A stretch of 64,000 bases of DNA from Salinispora arenicola (lineage in GTDB: Bacteria; Actinomycetota; Actinomycetes; Mycobacteriales; Micromonosporaceae): positions 5,568,047-5,632,046 of the forward strand of contig NZ_VFOL01000001.1 of NCBI RefSeq assembly GCF_006716065.1, given 5' to 3'. A program made the position numbers and the translations under genes. Positions within the stretch are counted from its first letter, which is position 1, and each line of letters starts with the position of its first letter. Under the pieces are notes generated by a model. It saw only the letters and a program-made list of their open reading frames with translations, was not told where the DNA came from and ran no database searches. Of the stretch, positions 27,507-36,710 are shown piece by piece.

Positions 27507-28005
27507 CCCGTCACCGACACTACTACCGGCACGGCCCCGCGTCCAGTGGTGATTGGAAATAGTAGATGTCTTCGCTGGTCATGACGGCGCACAAGATCAA
27601 CTTTATTGAAATCGGGGCGACCACACGGAGTGAGCTATTACACGCGCGAGATTTGATTGCCGACGGTTGGCCGGACGGTCGTGGTTGATGTGGAGGATGA
27701 CCCAGGGCCGGGCAACGACCTTCCCGATCCACCAGGGGTCGATGCTGACGATACGCAGTGCCGTGAAGTGACGCTCGCGTCGGCGTAGGAGCTTCTGAGG
27801 CTGACCGTCAGAGGTCATCCTTTTTCGGGCGTATCCCATTTAGATGGGGTTAGAGTCGGCTGCACCGGTGATCCCGCCCCCGCCGATGTGTCGCGGCCCT
27901 TCCGCCAGGACTACGCCGATCGGTCGCACTCGTCCCGATGACACCGCCGGCGCTGTGGCCGCAGGACGTCCAGTCAGTTCTGTCCTGGGCGGAATCGCGC
28001 CGGCC
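27507..28005. other. Low-GC spacer upstream of rifR
   Basis: About 500 bp between the divergent luxR-like and rifR genes. 27540-27840 is clearly more AT-rich than the flanks. Short frames on both strands show no domain or ribosome-binding site. It may be remnant DNA left when the regulator lost its N-terminal domain; nothing else identified. Confidence 0.35.
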
Positions 28006-28049
28006 CTATCAGGTTGAGGGGTGCTCCGCCGGGCATCGCCTCCTATCGT
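28006..28049 (+). promoter_or_regulatory. Cluster box A plus -10, promoter of rifR-rif19
   Basis: CTATCAGGTTGAGGGGTG at 28006-28023 followed 38 bp from its start by a -10 TATCGT (28044-28049). One of six copies in the window. The rifR GTG is about 120 bp downstream. Confidence 0.7.
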
Positions 28050-28173
28050 TGGAGCGACGGGTCCGCAGCGTGTCCGTCCCACATCGGCGGGATCGCTGAC
28101 CCCCGGCCACGGAAGGGAGCAGCCCCGATCCCGCCCTCGGCCCGCCACGGACAACCGGAAAGGAACTCTGGCC

Positions 28174-28944
28174 GTGCGTCAACCCACGCAGCACGTCGAG
28201 AAATGGCTACGCCGGTTCCACCCGGCGCCGGACGGGGAAACCCGCCTGGTCTGCCTGCCGCACGCCGGCGGCTCGGCGAGCTTCTTCCACCCGGTCTCCA
28301 AGGCACTCGCCCCCGCGGTGGAGGTGCTGGCGGTTCAGTACCCAGGCCGCCAAGACCGGCGCCACGAGCCCGCCGTCGACACCATTTCGGATCTGGCGGA
28401 TCAGATCCTCGACACCCTGCGCCACCTGGACGACCGGCCCCTGGTGCTGTTCGGGCACAGCATGGGTGCGGTCCTCGGCTACGAGGTGGCGTTGCGGATG
28501 CCTGCCGCCGGTCTTCCGCCGCCGGTGCACCTCGTCGTCTCCGGTCGACGCGCCCCGTCCCGCTACCGGGACGAGCGGGTGCGCCACCTGTCGGACGACC
28601 GCATCGTGTCCGAGCTCCGGGACCTCAGCGGCACCGAACCAGCCATGCTGGCCGACCCGGAACTACTGGAGATGATCCTGCCGGCCGTCCGCAGCGACTA
28701 CCGGGCCATCGAAACGTACCGCCACGCTCCCGACCAGAGGGTGGACTGCCCTGTCACAGTGCTCACCGGCGACCGTGACAGCCGGGTGTCGCTGGACGAA
28801 GCCCACGCCTGGGCGGAGCACACAACCGGGCCGATGGACCTCCACGTGCTTCCGGGAGGCCACTTCTTCCTCGTCGACCGGAGTGCAGACGTGATCGCGA
28901 AACTCCGGCAGGTCCTGTCCGCTCGAGCTGCGAGGTCTTCTTGA
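28174..28944 (+). CDS. rifR: Type II thioesterase, RifR-like
   Basis: 256 residues, alpha/beta-hydrolase. Nucleophile S96 in FGHSMGAVLGYE, His 230 in LPGGHFFL, and the type II TE opening LVCLPHAGGSASFF. It removes stalled or decarboxylated acyl groups from PKS carrier domains. GTG 28174 has GGAAAGGAA upstream; the longer frame from 28021 would begin inside the promoter. Its TGA overlaps the TTG of the next gene (TTGA). Confidence 0.92.
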   Translation: MRQPTQHVEKWLRRFHPAPDGETRLVCLPHAGGSASFFHPVSKALAPAVEVLAVQYPGRQDRRHEPAVDTISDLADQILDTLRHLDDRPLVLFGHSMGAVLGYEVALRMPAAGLPPPVHLVVSGRRAPSRYRDERVRHLSDDRIVSELRDLSGTEPAMLADPELLEMILPAVRSDYRAIETYRHAPDQRVDCPVTVLTGDRDSRVSLDEAHAWAEHTTGPMDLHVLPGGHFFLVDRSADVIAKLRQVLSARAARSS

Positions 28945-30533
28945 GCGACGCGCACGTCGTCATCGTCGGCAACGGGCCCGTCGGTGCCACCCTGTCGGTG
29001 CTGCTCGCCCAACGCGGCTGGCGGGTGACCGTGATCGAACGCCGCCCCCGGCCGTACCGGCTTCCTCGGGCGACCAGCTTCGACGGTGAGACCGCCCGCC
29101 TCCTGGCCGACACCGGGATCGGCCCGGACCTCGGCCGGATCACGGCTCCGGCCAACGGCTACCAGTGGCGCACGGCCGCCGGTGAGACCCTGCTGGATAT
29201 CGCGTTCAGCACGACCGGCGCGTACGGCTGGCCGGACGTGAACACGATGCACCAGCCGGCCCTGGAGGAGCTCATCGCCACCCGGGCGACGTCGTTGCCC
29301 AGTCTCACCCTGCTGCGCGGACACGAGGTCGTGGGCATCAGCGAGCACCACGGCCGGGTGGAGGTGATCGCCACCGACGACGACGGCACGACGCGGCGGG
29401 TCTCCGCGCACTGGGTCGTGGGATGCGACGGCGCCAACAGCTTCGTCCGCCACCACCTCGACGTTCCCGTGACGGACCTCGGGTTCTCCTACGAGTGGCT
29501 GCTCTGCGACGTCGAACTCCACGAGCCGCGCGAGTTCGTCCCCACCAATGTGCAGATCTGCGATCCGGCGCGGCCCACGACCCAGGTGGGCGGCGGCCCT
29601 GGACGACGGCGCTGGGAATTCATGCGCCTGCCCGGCGAAAGCACGGCCGAGCTGAACCGGGACGAGACGGCGTGGCGTCTGCTGGCACCGTTCGGCGTCA
29701 GACCCGACACCGCCACCCTGCTGCGCCACACCACGTACATCTTCCAGGCCCGGTGGGCCGAGCGGTGGCGGGTGGGTCACGTCCTGCTGGCCGGCGACGC
29801 GGCCCACCTCATGCCACCGTTCGCCGGTCAGGGCATGTGCGCCGGCATCCGGGACGTCGTCAACCTGGCGTGGAAGCTCGACCTCGCCCTGCGCGGACTC
29901 GCGGCGGAGTCCCTGATCGACTCCTACCAACAGGAACGCCGCGCACAGGCCAAGGAGGCGATCCTGGCGTCGGTCCAGCTGGGCCGAGTGATCTGCGTGA
30001 CCGATCCGGTGGCCGCCGCCGAGCGCGACGCCACGGTGCTGGCCAACCGCCGACGGCAGCCCCCGGTCCGGCCGGATCCGGCGAAGCCGCTCTCCGACGG
30101 GCTGCTGCACCGGCGGCCCGGGGCGGACGTGGCCGAGCCGCCGGCGGGTGCGGTCGCGCCGCACGGCCGAGTGGCCCTGGGCCGCGACATCGGGCTGTTC
30201 GACGACGTCGTCGGCCGGGGCTTCGTCCTGCTGACCACCGAGGATCCGCACACCGCACTCGACGACGATCGGCTGTCGTTCCTCGGCACGCTGGACACCC
30301 ACATGGTGCGACTGCTGCCCCCCGGTAACGCGGTGGAGCAGGGCGCGGTGGACGTGGACGACGTCTACCGCCCGTATCTGACGCGGTGCGGGGCGACCGC
30401 CCTGCTCATCCGGCCCGATCACCACGTCTTCGGTGCTGGAAGCGGCCCGAGCGGCATCCGGGACCTCGTCGACGACCTGCGACACCAGCTACGAGCTCCG
30501 GCGCCGGTGAGTGCGCTAGGGACCGTCGGCTGA
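28941..30533 (+). CDS. rif19: FAD aromatic hydroxylase, Rif19-like
   Basis: 530 residues, MhpA/PheA-type flavoprotein monooxygenase. FAD motif IVGNGPVGATLSVLLAQRG (residues 6-24), DG motif VVGCDGANSFVRHHL, and the second FAD motif LLAGDAAHLMPPFAGQGMCAG near residue 285, plus a thioredoxin-like C-terminal domain. In the rif cluster the homologous Orf19 is assigned to the hydroxylation that lets the naphthalene ring close. A rifampicin monooxygenase (Rox) is a close relative with a resistance role, but coupling to rifR (TTGA) favours biosynthesis. Confidence 0.82.
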   Translation: MSDAHVVIVGNGPVGATLSVLLAQRGWRVTVIERRPRPYRLPRATSFDGETARLLADTGIGPDLGRITAPANGYQWRTAAGETLLDIAFSTTGAYGWPDVNTMHQPALEELIATRATSLPSLTLLRGHEVVGISEHHGRVEVIATDDDGTTRRVSAHWVVGCDGANSFVRHHLDVPVTDLGFSYEWLLCDVELHEPREFVPTNVQICDPARPTTQVGGGPGRRRWEFMRLPGESTAELNRDETAWRLLAPFGVRPDTATLLRHTTYIFQARWAERWRVGHVLLAGDAAHLMPPFAGQGMCAGIRDVVNLAWKLDLALRGLAAESLIDSYQQERRAQAKEAILASVQLGRVICVTDPVAAAERDATVLANRRRQPPVRPDPAKPLSDGLLHRRPGADVAEPPAGAVAPHGRVALGRDIGLFDDVVGRGFVLLTTEDPHTALDDDRLSFLGTLDTHMVRLLPPGNAVEQGAVDVDDVYRPYLTRCGATALLIRPDHHVFGAGSGPSGIRDLVDDLRHQLRAPAPVSALGTVG

Positions 30534-30591
30534 GGCGGCATCGAGCCCGTTCCTCCCTTCTCTGTCCGCGCCCGCTCCTTTCGATCGTCTG

Positions 30592-32034
30592 TCACATTCG
30601 CGGCGTCAGGCTGCGCATGCTGGCCACAAGGCTGCGCAGCTCCACCGTGAGGTAGTTACTGTGCGGCAGCAGTGACGTGAGTTGGTGCAGTGTCATCCAG
30701 CGGTACCGGTCGTCGGGCGCGACGAGTTCGTCCTCGACCTCGAGCATCAGGTACCGGTTCTGTGCGTGGTGGAACCGGCCACCCTCCTCGGAGTGCAGCA
30801 CGTCCCACCGGACCCGGCACGCGGGTGCCGTCAACACATAGTCAAGGAACGGCGGGCGGTGCTCCGGCGGTGTGTCCGCGTAGTTGCCCGGCTGGCAGTG
30901 CACGGTGGCAGTCAGCTCGGCGACGTTGAGCATGCCCGCGTCACTGCGCGCCTGCACCAACGCGTGCAACGTGCCGCCGATTCGCTTGACCAGCAGCGCG
31001 AGCAGACCGGCCTGCTTGGGGGCCAGCAACGGCTGGGTCCACGCGGTGACCTCGCGGTTGCTCCCCTGCACGGCTACCGCGATGACGTCGAAGTACTTGC
31101 CATCCCGGTGGTCGATGACGTCCGCGCCGGTACGCCAGCCGTCCTCGACGAGGTGCATGAGCGGCACCCGGCGCTGCACCAGTTCCTGCCGGGCCCGCAC
31201 CTCGGTGAGCCAGCTGAGGATCTGTCCGGACTCGTGCACGGCCGTACCGTGACCGGCAAGCGAACGCAGGACCGCATGGGTGAACGAGTCATCACCGGCG
31301 TGCTCGTCGTGTGGTCCGGTCAACGCCGGCGGGATGCAGGACAGAACCGACCTGGCGTCCATGTTCACCATGTGGTCGAGCAGCAGCAGGCGGTGAAGCT
31401 GACCGAGCGTGAGCCAACAGAAGTCCTCGTCGACTGGAACGTCGTCGTCGGTCTCCACGACGATGTGACGATTGCGCTTGTGCAGGAACCACGATCCCTG
31501 CTCCGACTGAAGCCCGTCGAACAGCACCCTGCCGCGGGAGCCGGGCCGGAAGTACTCCAGGTATTTGGTGCCCGCGCCGCCGTGGATCCGCAGGTAGTTG
31601 CTGCGAGTGGCCTGCACGGTCGGCGAAATCTGCACACCGTTGATGTTGCCCGGCTCCATCTTTGCCTGCATCAGGCAGTGGAGAACGCCATCGAACCGCT
31701 TGACGAGGATGCCGAGCACACCGATCTCCGGCTGCACGATGATCGGTTGACCCCACTCGCTCACCCAGGACCGGTTGGTCCGGACCCGCAGGCCCTCCAA
31801 CGAGAAGAACCGCCCACTCTCATGGACCAGATTGCCCGTGTCCGGATCGAAGCCCCACCCGGAGAGGTCAGCGAACGCGATCCGCTCCACCTGGAAGCTG
31901 TTCGCACGGGTCCGCGTGTTGAACCAGGAGTAGAAGTCCGCCATGGACATGACTGCGTCGTCGACCGAGGAGACGGCACGCCCGGACCGTCGCGACTCCG
32001 TGTCCGTCCGTGTCCCGCTCACACTGTCAATCAC
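30592..32034 (-). CDS. NDP-4-keto-6-deoxyhexose 2,3-dehydratase
   Basis: 480 residues, two tandem copies of the EvaA/SpnO/TylX3 domain. Repeat 1 has ILVKRFDGVLHCLMQAKMEPGN, repeat 2 has LLVKRIGGTLHALVQARSDAGM, each followed by T-V-Q/C and a later SEQGSWF / SEEGGRF. It removes the 2-hydroxyl of NDP-4-keto-6-deoxyglucose, the first step toward 2,6-dideoxysugars. GTG 32034 follows AGGGGG; a frame to 32292 exists but its extra 86 residues do not resemble the family. The nearest box-type promoter is ~310 bp upstream, giving a long leader. Confidence 0.9.
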   Translation of the reverse strand: MIDSVSGTRTDTESRRSGRAVSSVDDAVMSMADFYSWFNTRTRANSFQVERIAFADLSGWGFDPDTGNLVHESGRFFSLEGLRVRTNRSWVSEWGQPIIVQPEIGVLGILVKRFDGVLHCLMQAKMEPGNINGVQISPTVQATRSNYLRIHGGAGTKYLEYFRPGSRGRVLFDGLQSEQGSWFLHKRNRHIVVETDDDVPVDEDFCWLTLGQLHRLLLLDHMVNMDARSVLSCIPPALTGPHDEHAGDDSFTHAVLRSLAGHGTAVHESGQILSWLTEVRARQELVQRRVPLMHLVEDGWRTGADVIDHRDGKYFDVIAVAVQGSNREVTAWTQPLLAPKQAGLLALLVKRIGGTLHALVQARSDAGMLNVAELTATVHCQPGNYADTPPEHRPPFLDYVLTAPACRVRWDVLHSEEGGRFHHAQNRYLMLEVEDELVAPDDRYRWMTLHQLTSLLPHSNYLTVELRSLVASMRSLTPRM

Positions 32035-32347
32035 ACGAGCCCCCTGACGTCGTACCTGGGCGTACCGGTGCGGGTCGACCTGCCCGCGCGCGGGTGTCCG
32101 CCGCACCCGGAATCGGTAGCCCCATGAAGGTCTCGTGTTCCGGGTTCCGGACCCTGCGGCTTTCCTCGGGTACGGGGCCGGAGCAGGTCGACTTGCTCCG
32201 GCATGTCTCCATCCATGACGACAGGCCGGCATGTCTCGATTCGCGACGCCGAGACCGACGACGGCGCCGACGATGCTCCCGTGCGACGTCATCGACGTGG
32301 CGATCGCGCTCCGCCGTCACCACCGTCCGCCGGCCTGCTCCCTGCGT

Positions 32348-32392
32348 ACGCTAGGACAGCCGTGATCGGTCGGGCATCCCTCGTTCTGATGG
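32348..32392 (-). promoter_or_regulatory. Cluster box E plus -10, promoter of the 2,3-dehydratase gene
   Basis: Minus-strand CCATCAGAACGAGGGATG (32392-32375) with a -10 TAGCGT (32353-32348) 39 bp from the box start. It lies ~310 bp upstream of the chosen dehydratase start, longer than at the other five sites. Confidence 0.6.
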
Positions 32393-32497
32393 CGCGTCGT
32401 GGGCGTGCAACCGCGCGACCCGGATCGCCCGGGGGTGCCCACCCAGGACGGAAGCCCGTTTTGATGGCGCACCGTGGCGGGTAGACCGCGTGACGTG

Positions 32498-32542
32498 CTA
32501 TCAGATCAAGGGATGTCCGAGCCGGCATGTCGGCCCTACTCT
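32498..32542 (+). promoter_or_regulatory. Cluster box C plus -10, promoter of the 3-ketoreductase gene
   Basis: CTATCAGATCAAGGGATG (32498-32515) and a -10 TACTCT (32537-32542), 39 bp from the box start. The ketoreductase GTG is about 88 bp downstream. Boxes C and E lie back to back in one divergent 595-bp intergenic region that holds no gene. Confidence 0.68.
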
Positions 32543-32629
32543 CCCAATGACCAGAGCCAGTCGGGCTCGACGTGACTCCTCCGTCCCGATGATCGCTGCT
32601 GACCCTGGACAACTGGGGAAGGAGATCTT

Positions 32630-33649
32630 GTGGCTCCCGTGCGAATCGGCATCATGGGGTGCGCGAGCATCGCCCGCCGGAAGACGCTCCCCGCCATGGC
32701 GGCACTTCCGGAAGTCGAGATCGCGGCGATCGCCAGCCGGGACCTCGACACTGCCGTGCTGACCGCGCGTGACTACGGCTGCCGCGCGGTCAAGGGCTAC
32801 GAGGCGCTGCTGGATCTCGACGAGGTCGAGGCCGTCTACGTCCCACTGCCGAACGCCATGCACGCAAGCTGGATCGAAGAGGCGCTGTTCGCCCGCAAAC
32901 ACGTCCTCGCCGAGAAGCCGATGACCACCAGCGGAGCCCGGACAGGTGAGCTGACAGCCAAGGCGCGGTCCCGCGGCCTGGTGCTCATGGAGAACATGAT
33001 GTTCCTCCACCACAGTCAGCACGCGGTGGTCAGGAGGCAGTTGGAAGAGGGCGCGATCGGCCACCTGTACGCCTTCCACGCCTCGTTCGCCGTACCAAGG
33101 CGCCCAGCCGGCGATATCCGCCACAGCGCCGAACTCGGCGGCGGCGCGCTCCTGGACACCGGGGTCTACCCCATACGCGCGGCGATGGCGTTCCTGGGCG
33201 GCAGCGACATGGCGGTTGTCGCGGCGGTGCTGACCTCCCGGCCCGGCCAGCACGTCGACTCCTGCGGGCATGCTCTGCTGTCCACCGAGAGCGGCGTGGG
33301 CGCCCACCTGACCTTCGGCCTCGACCACTCCTACCGGTCCAGCTACGAGCTCTGGGGCAGCGAGGGGCGAATCGCGATCGAGCATGCCTACACCCCACCC
33401 GCAGACCACGTCCCGGTACTGCGCCTGGAGCGAAAGTCGAGCGTTCAGGAGATCCGGCTGGCACCCGACGACCAGGTGGCGAACTCGCTGCGGGCGTTCG
33501 CGACCGCTGTCCGATCGGGGCGTCTGCTCGACAACAGCAGCGTCCTGCGGCAGGCAGACCTCGTGGACGAGATCCGAGGCAGGGCCAGGCGCTGCACCGT
33601 ACCGGCCGACGAGCCGGTGGCCACCAGCCGGATGGCGGCGCCGGCATGA
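32630..33649 (+). CDS. NDP-hexose 3-ketoreductase (Gfo/Idh family)
   Basis: 339 residues. Rossmann opening VRIGIMGCASIARRKTLPAM, cofactor/active-site motif VLAEKPMTTS with the EKP lysine, and GGGALLDTGVYPIRAAM. This is the SpnN/KijD10 type that reduces the 3-keto group of the 2-deoxy-3,4-diketo sugar made by the 2,3-dehydratase, which is divergently encoded next door. GTG start with GGGGAAGGAG upstream. Confidence 0.87.
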   Translation: MAPVRIGIMGCASIARRKTLPAMAALPEVEIAAIASRDLDTAVLTARDYGCRAVKGYEALLDLDEVEAVYVPLPNAMHASWIEEALFARKHVLAEKPMTTSGARTGELTAKARSRGLVLMENMMFLHHSQHAVVRRQLEEGAIGHLYAFHASFAVPRRPAGDIRHSAELGGGALLDTGVYPIRAAMAFLGGSDMAVVAAVLTSRPGQHVDSCGHALLSTESGVGAHLTFGLDHSYRSSYELWGSEGRIAIEHAYTPPADHVPVLRLERKSSVQEIRLAPDDQVANSLRAFATAVRSGRLLDNSSVLRQADLVDEIRGRARRCTVPADEPVATSRMAAPA

Positions 33650-33767
33650 GGGCGGCGGCGCCCGCAGGCATACCGGTGAGATGCCCGCGCACCCCCTGAG
33701 CTGGTCCGAACCCGAACAGCTCAGCGGGTGTGGGGGCCGATCCACTTCGAGGACGACAGGAGTTCGC

Positions 33768-33827
33768 ATGCAGCTGTTGGAGATCCGCGGCGACGTGGTT
33801 GAGGTGTTCGGGGGATCCCAGCCGTGA
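33768..33827 (+). CDS. 19-codon leader ORF coupled to the aminotransferase
   Basis: ATG at 33768 with CAGGAG five bases upstream; product MQLLEIRGDVVEVFGGSQP. Its TGA overlaps the aminotransferase GTG (GTGA), whose own upstream sequence lacks another clear ribosome-binding site. Suggests re-initiation coupling. No homologue recognised. Confidence 0.45.
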   Translation: MQLLEIRGDVVEVFGGSQP

Positions 33828-35173
33828 CGGTGAAGAGCGCCGCGGGCACGTCACAGCTACTGGCCGCGCGGCTACAGATTCCACCGATTCCCTACACCCA
33901 TGCCGCTGGATGCTGGATATACGCCGATGACGGGCGACGCTACCTCGACGCGTCCAGCGGAATCGTCAACGTGAACATCGGCCACGCGCATCCCACGGTG
34001 GTCGAGGCGCTACGGGACCAGGCGGGGATCTGCACGTACGCCAGCCCGGGATCGCTGGTGGCCGACCAGATGGAGCAGCTGGCCGCCGCCACGGCGAGGG
34101 CTGTGCACCGGCCAGACGACCGGGTGATGTTCACCCCCACCGGCACGCACGCCGTAGAGGCCGCCATCACGCTGGCCCGGCTGGCCCAGCGGGCACGGGG
34201 TGAGGCGGGCCGGCACAAGGTGCTGACGGCCTCACTCGGCTACCACGGCAACAGCGCGTTCGTGCTCGCGTTGTCCGGTCACCGCTCTCGGCGCCCGCAC
34301 GCGGACGACACCTTCGGGATCGGGCCGGCCTTCGATCCGCCCTACCCAGGCCAGCACCTCGGATGTCCGTACCCCGCCTGCCGGATCGAGTGTGCGCAGG
34401 CAGTGCGCGAGGCGATCATCAACGCCGGTCCGGAGAGCGTCGCCGCGGTGCTGGTGGAGCCCGTCAACGGCACCACGGGAGGCGGGTACGTACCGCCGGC
34501 CGGATACCTCCGGGCGGTACGCGAGATCTGCGACGAGTACGACGTCCTCGTCATCCATGACGAGGTACTCACCGGGCTGGGCCGCACCGGGCTGCCGCTG
34601 GCCTCGCACCACACGCCGGATGCGCAGGCACACATCGTGACGCTGGCCAAGGGGCTCGGCGCGGGATTCGTCCCACTGGCGGCCACGGTGGTCGCGCCCG
34701 ATCTGGTGGAGGACATCCTGTCCAGCGGCCGGTGGCTGCCGCTCATGGGAACGATGTCGGCGACCCCGCTGCAGGCACGGGTCGGGCTCGCGGTGCTGTC
34801 GGTGTTGGACGACATCGGTGCGCTCGATCGCGACCAGGTGCGCGGCGCTGTGGTGGGTCGAGTGGTAGCCGAGGTGACGCGGGGACTGCCGGTCGTGACG
34901 GATGTGCGGGGCCTCGGCTACTTCCACGGCATCGAGCTGGCCCCGGGCACCGTCGCTGACGCGCTGAGGATCACCAGGAGCAACGGCCTCCTGCTGTACC
35001 CGTTCGTCGGCTTTCACCGAGACGGAAGTGGGGAGGGCCTACTGGTGGCGCCGCCACTCAACGCCACGGACGCCGACCTGAACTTTCTCGGTCACGCGCT
35101 GCGCACATCACTGGACGGGCTGGGCGAGCGGAGCCGCCCCCGGTCCGGCGGACATCCGACGGCGGTGAACTGA
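33824..35173 (+). CDS. Class III PLP aminotransferase (sugar amination)
   Basis: 449 residues. Glycine-rich VMFTPTGTHAVEAA, PLP-phosphate loop HDEVLTGLGRTG with the Asp, and the Schiff-base Lys276 in TLAKGLGAGF. Class III enzymes usually act on omega-amino acids or glutamate-1-semialdehyde, and most NDP-sugar aminotransferases are DegT type, so the substrate is inferred from context. The rif cluster also contains a class III member among its sugar genes. Here it most plausibly aminates C-4 of the 2,3,6-trideoxy-4-keto sugar. Confidence 0.8.
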   Translation: MTVKSAAGTSQLLAARLQIPPIPYTHAAGCWIYADDGRRYLDASSGIVNVNIGHAHPTVVEALRDQAGICTYASPGSLVADQMEQLAAATARAVHRPDDRVMFTPTGTHAVEAAITLARLAQRARGEAGRHKVLTASLGYHGNSAFVLALSGHRSRRPHADDTFGIGPAFDPPYPGQHLGCPYPACRIECAQAVREAIINAGPESVAAVLVEPVNGTTGGGYVPPAGYLRAVREICDEYDVLVIHDEVLTGLGRTGLPLASHHTPDAQAHIVTLAKGLGAGFVPLAATVVAPDLVEDILSSGRWLPLMGTMSATPLQARVGLAVLSVLDDIGALDRDQVRGAVVGRVVAEVTRGLPVVTDVRGLGYFHGIELAPGTVADALRITRSNGLLLYPFVGFHRDGSGEGLLVAPPLNATDADLNFLGHALRTSLDGLGERSRPRSGGHPTAVN

Positions 35174-35175
35174 CC

Positions 35176-35327
35176 AATCGCCGGAGGGCGCCCGCCAGAG
35201 TGGTCCGGCGGCCTCCGGCGTTCGCCGGCCACGTCAGGTGCCGGTCCAACCCGAGACGACCCGGGCACCCGCCCTCCGGTGATTGCTGGCCAGGTCAGGT
35301 GCCGGTCCACGTCGAGACGACCCGGGC
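35176..35327. repeat. Inverted and direct repeats between convergent sugar genes
   Basis: AATCGCCGGAGGGCG at 35176-35190 is repeated inverted at 35270-35284 with one mismatch. Separately, a ~40-bp sequence starting GGCCACGTCAGGTGCCGG (35227) is repeated directly 61 bp later (35288) with few changes. The inverted pair could form a bidirectional terminator between the aminotransferase and the 3-dehydrase genes. Confidence 0.6.
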
Positions 35328-35402
35328 GCGGTGACCCGGTGCGGTCTGCGGCACCACGGTGGTGAACTGGTCACCGATGCCCGAGTGGACCGAACCCACC
35401 CT

Positions 35403-36710
35403 TCAGTGCGAGGCGACGAACTCCTTGAGCGTGCCGATGACGTATTCGACCATTTCCGTGGTGATTCCCGGATGGACGCCGATCCAGAAGGTCCGCTCGG
35501 TCGCCACGTCGCTGTTGGCCAACGAGCCGACGATGCGCTGCGGCCGGCCGATGTAGGCGGGGTGACGGGTGAGATTGCCCGCGAACAGCCGCCGGGTGCG
35601 GATGTTGCGGTGCTCCAGGCAGCTGACCACGTCGGAGACATCGAAGCCCGCGTCCGGCAACACGGTGATGATGAAGCCGAACCAGCTCGGGTCGCTGCCC
35701 GGCGTCGCCTCGGGCAGCAGCAGGCCGGGCAGGCCGTCCAGGCCCGCTCGCAGCTGACGCCAGTTGCGCTTGCGCGCCTCGATGAAGTCAGGCAGCTTGG
35801 CCAACTGGCTCAGCCCGAGCGCGGCTTGGATGTCGCTGCTCTTCAGGTTGTACCCGACCTCGGAGAAGACGTACTTGTGGTCATAGCCCGCTGGCAGGGT
35901 GCCGAGTTGGAGCTCGAACCGTTTCAGGCAGCGGTCGTCCTCGCCGGGCTCGCACCAGCAGTCGCGGCCCCAGTCACGGAACGTCTTCGCCAGCTTGGCC
36001 AGCTTGAGGTCCGAGGACAGCAGCATGCCACCCTCGCCCATGGTCAGGTGGTGCGCCGGGTAGAAGGAAAGGGTGGACAAGCGGCCGAACGTGCCGGTGA
36101 GCCTGCCGTTGTAGGTGGAGCCCACCGCGTCGCAGTTGTCCTCGATCAGGTAGCAGCCGTGTCGCGCGGCTAGCTCGGCGATTTCGGCGACCGGGAACGG
36201 GTTGCCCAGCGTGTGCGCGATCATGATGGCGCGCGTGCGCGGTGAGATCGCCTCCTCGACCCGCTCCGCGGTGGTGTTGTACGTGCCGAGTTCGATGTCG
36301 ACGAACACCGGTACCAGACCGTTCTGCAGGATCGGGTTCACCGTGGTCGGGAACCCGGCGGCGACCGTGACCACCTCGTCGCCCGGCTGGAGCCGTTGGT
36401 CGCCCAGCTCCGTCGAGGTCAGCGTGCTGAGCGCCAGCAGGTTCGCCGATGAGCCAGAGTTTGTCAGCAGCGCCTTGCGCCGCTTGAGTATCCGGGCGAC
36501 GGACGACTCGAACTTCGCCGTGATCCCTCCGGAGGCGATCCGCAGGTCGAGTGCGGCGGCCACCAGGGCCTGGCGGTCGTCGGCGTCCAGCGTCGCCCCG
36601 GACGACAGGATGGGAGTCTGGCCCGGGACGAATGGCGCCGGTCCGGGAACCTGGGCGTGGTGGTAGGCGCGGACCTGTTCCAGCAGGCGCGATCGGGCTG
36701 GGTCGACCAT
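35403..36710 (-). CDS. NDP-4-keto-6-deoxyhexose 3-dehydrase (E1/SpnQ type)
   Basis: 435 residues, DegT-fold PMP enzyme. The usual Lys is replaced by His220 in SFYPAHHLTMGEGG, diagnostic for the 3-dehydrases that use PMP and an iron-sulfur centre; Cys residues in RDWGRDCWCEPGEDDRCLKRF match the [2Fe-2S] site. It removes the 3-hydroxyl of the sugar. No dedicated E3 reductase is adjacent; SpnQ is known to use cellular reductases. ATG 36710 has TAGGGG upstream. Confidence 0.92.
   Translation of the reverse strand: MVDPARSRLLEQVRAYHHAQVPGPAPFVPGQTPILSSGATLDADDRQALVAAALDLRIASGGITAKFESSVARILKRRKALLTNSGSSANLLALSTLTSTELGDQRLQPGDEVVTVAAGFPTTVNPILQNGLVPVFVDIELGTYNTTAERVEEAISPRTRAIMIAHTLGNPFPVAEIAELAARHGCYLIEDNCDAVGSTYNGRLTGTFGRLSTLSFYPAHHLTMGEGGMLLSSDLKLAKLAKTFRDWGRDCWCEPGEDDRCLKRFELQLGTLPAGYDHKYVFSEVGYNLKSSDIQAALGLSQLAKLPDFIEARKRNWRQLRAGLDGLPGLLLPEATPGSDPSWFGFIITVLPDAGFDVSDVVSCLEHRNIRTRRLFAGNLTRHPAYIGRPQRIVGSLANSDVATERTFWIGVHPGITTEMVEYVIGTLKEFVASH

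Noticed and set aside
27603..27839. Minus-strand 78-codon frame in the AT-rich spacer
   Set aside because: Opens in a low-GC region where stops should be frequent but shows no domain; not supported as a gene.
28941..30533. Rifampicin monooxygenase (Rox-like resistance) for the flavin hydroxylase
   Set aside because: Possible by family, but translational coupling to rifR and cluster context favour the biosynthetic Rif19-like role.
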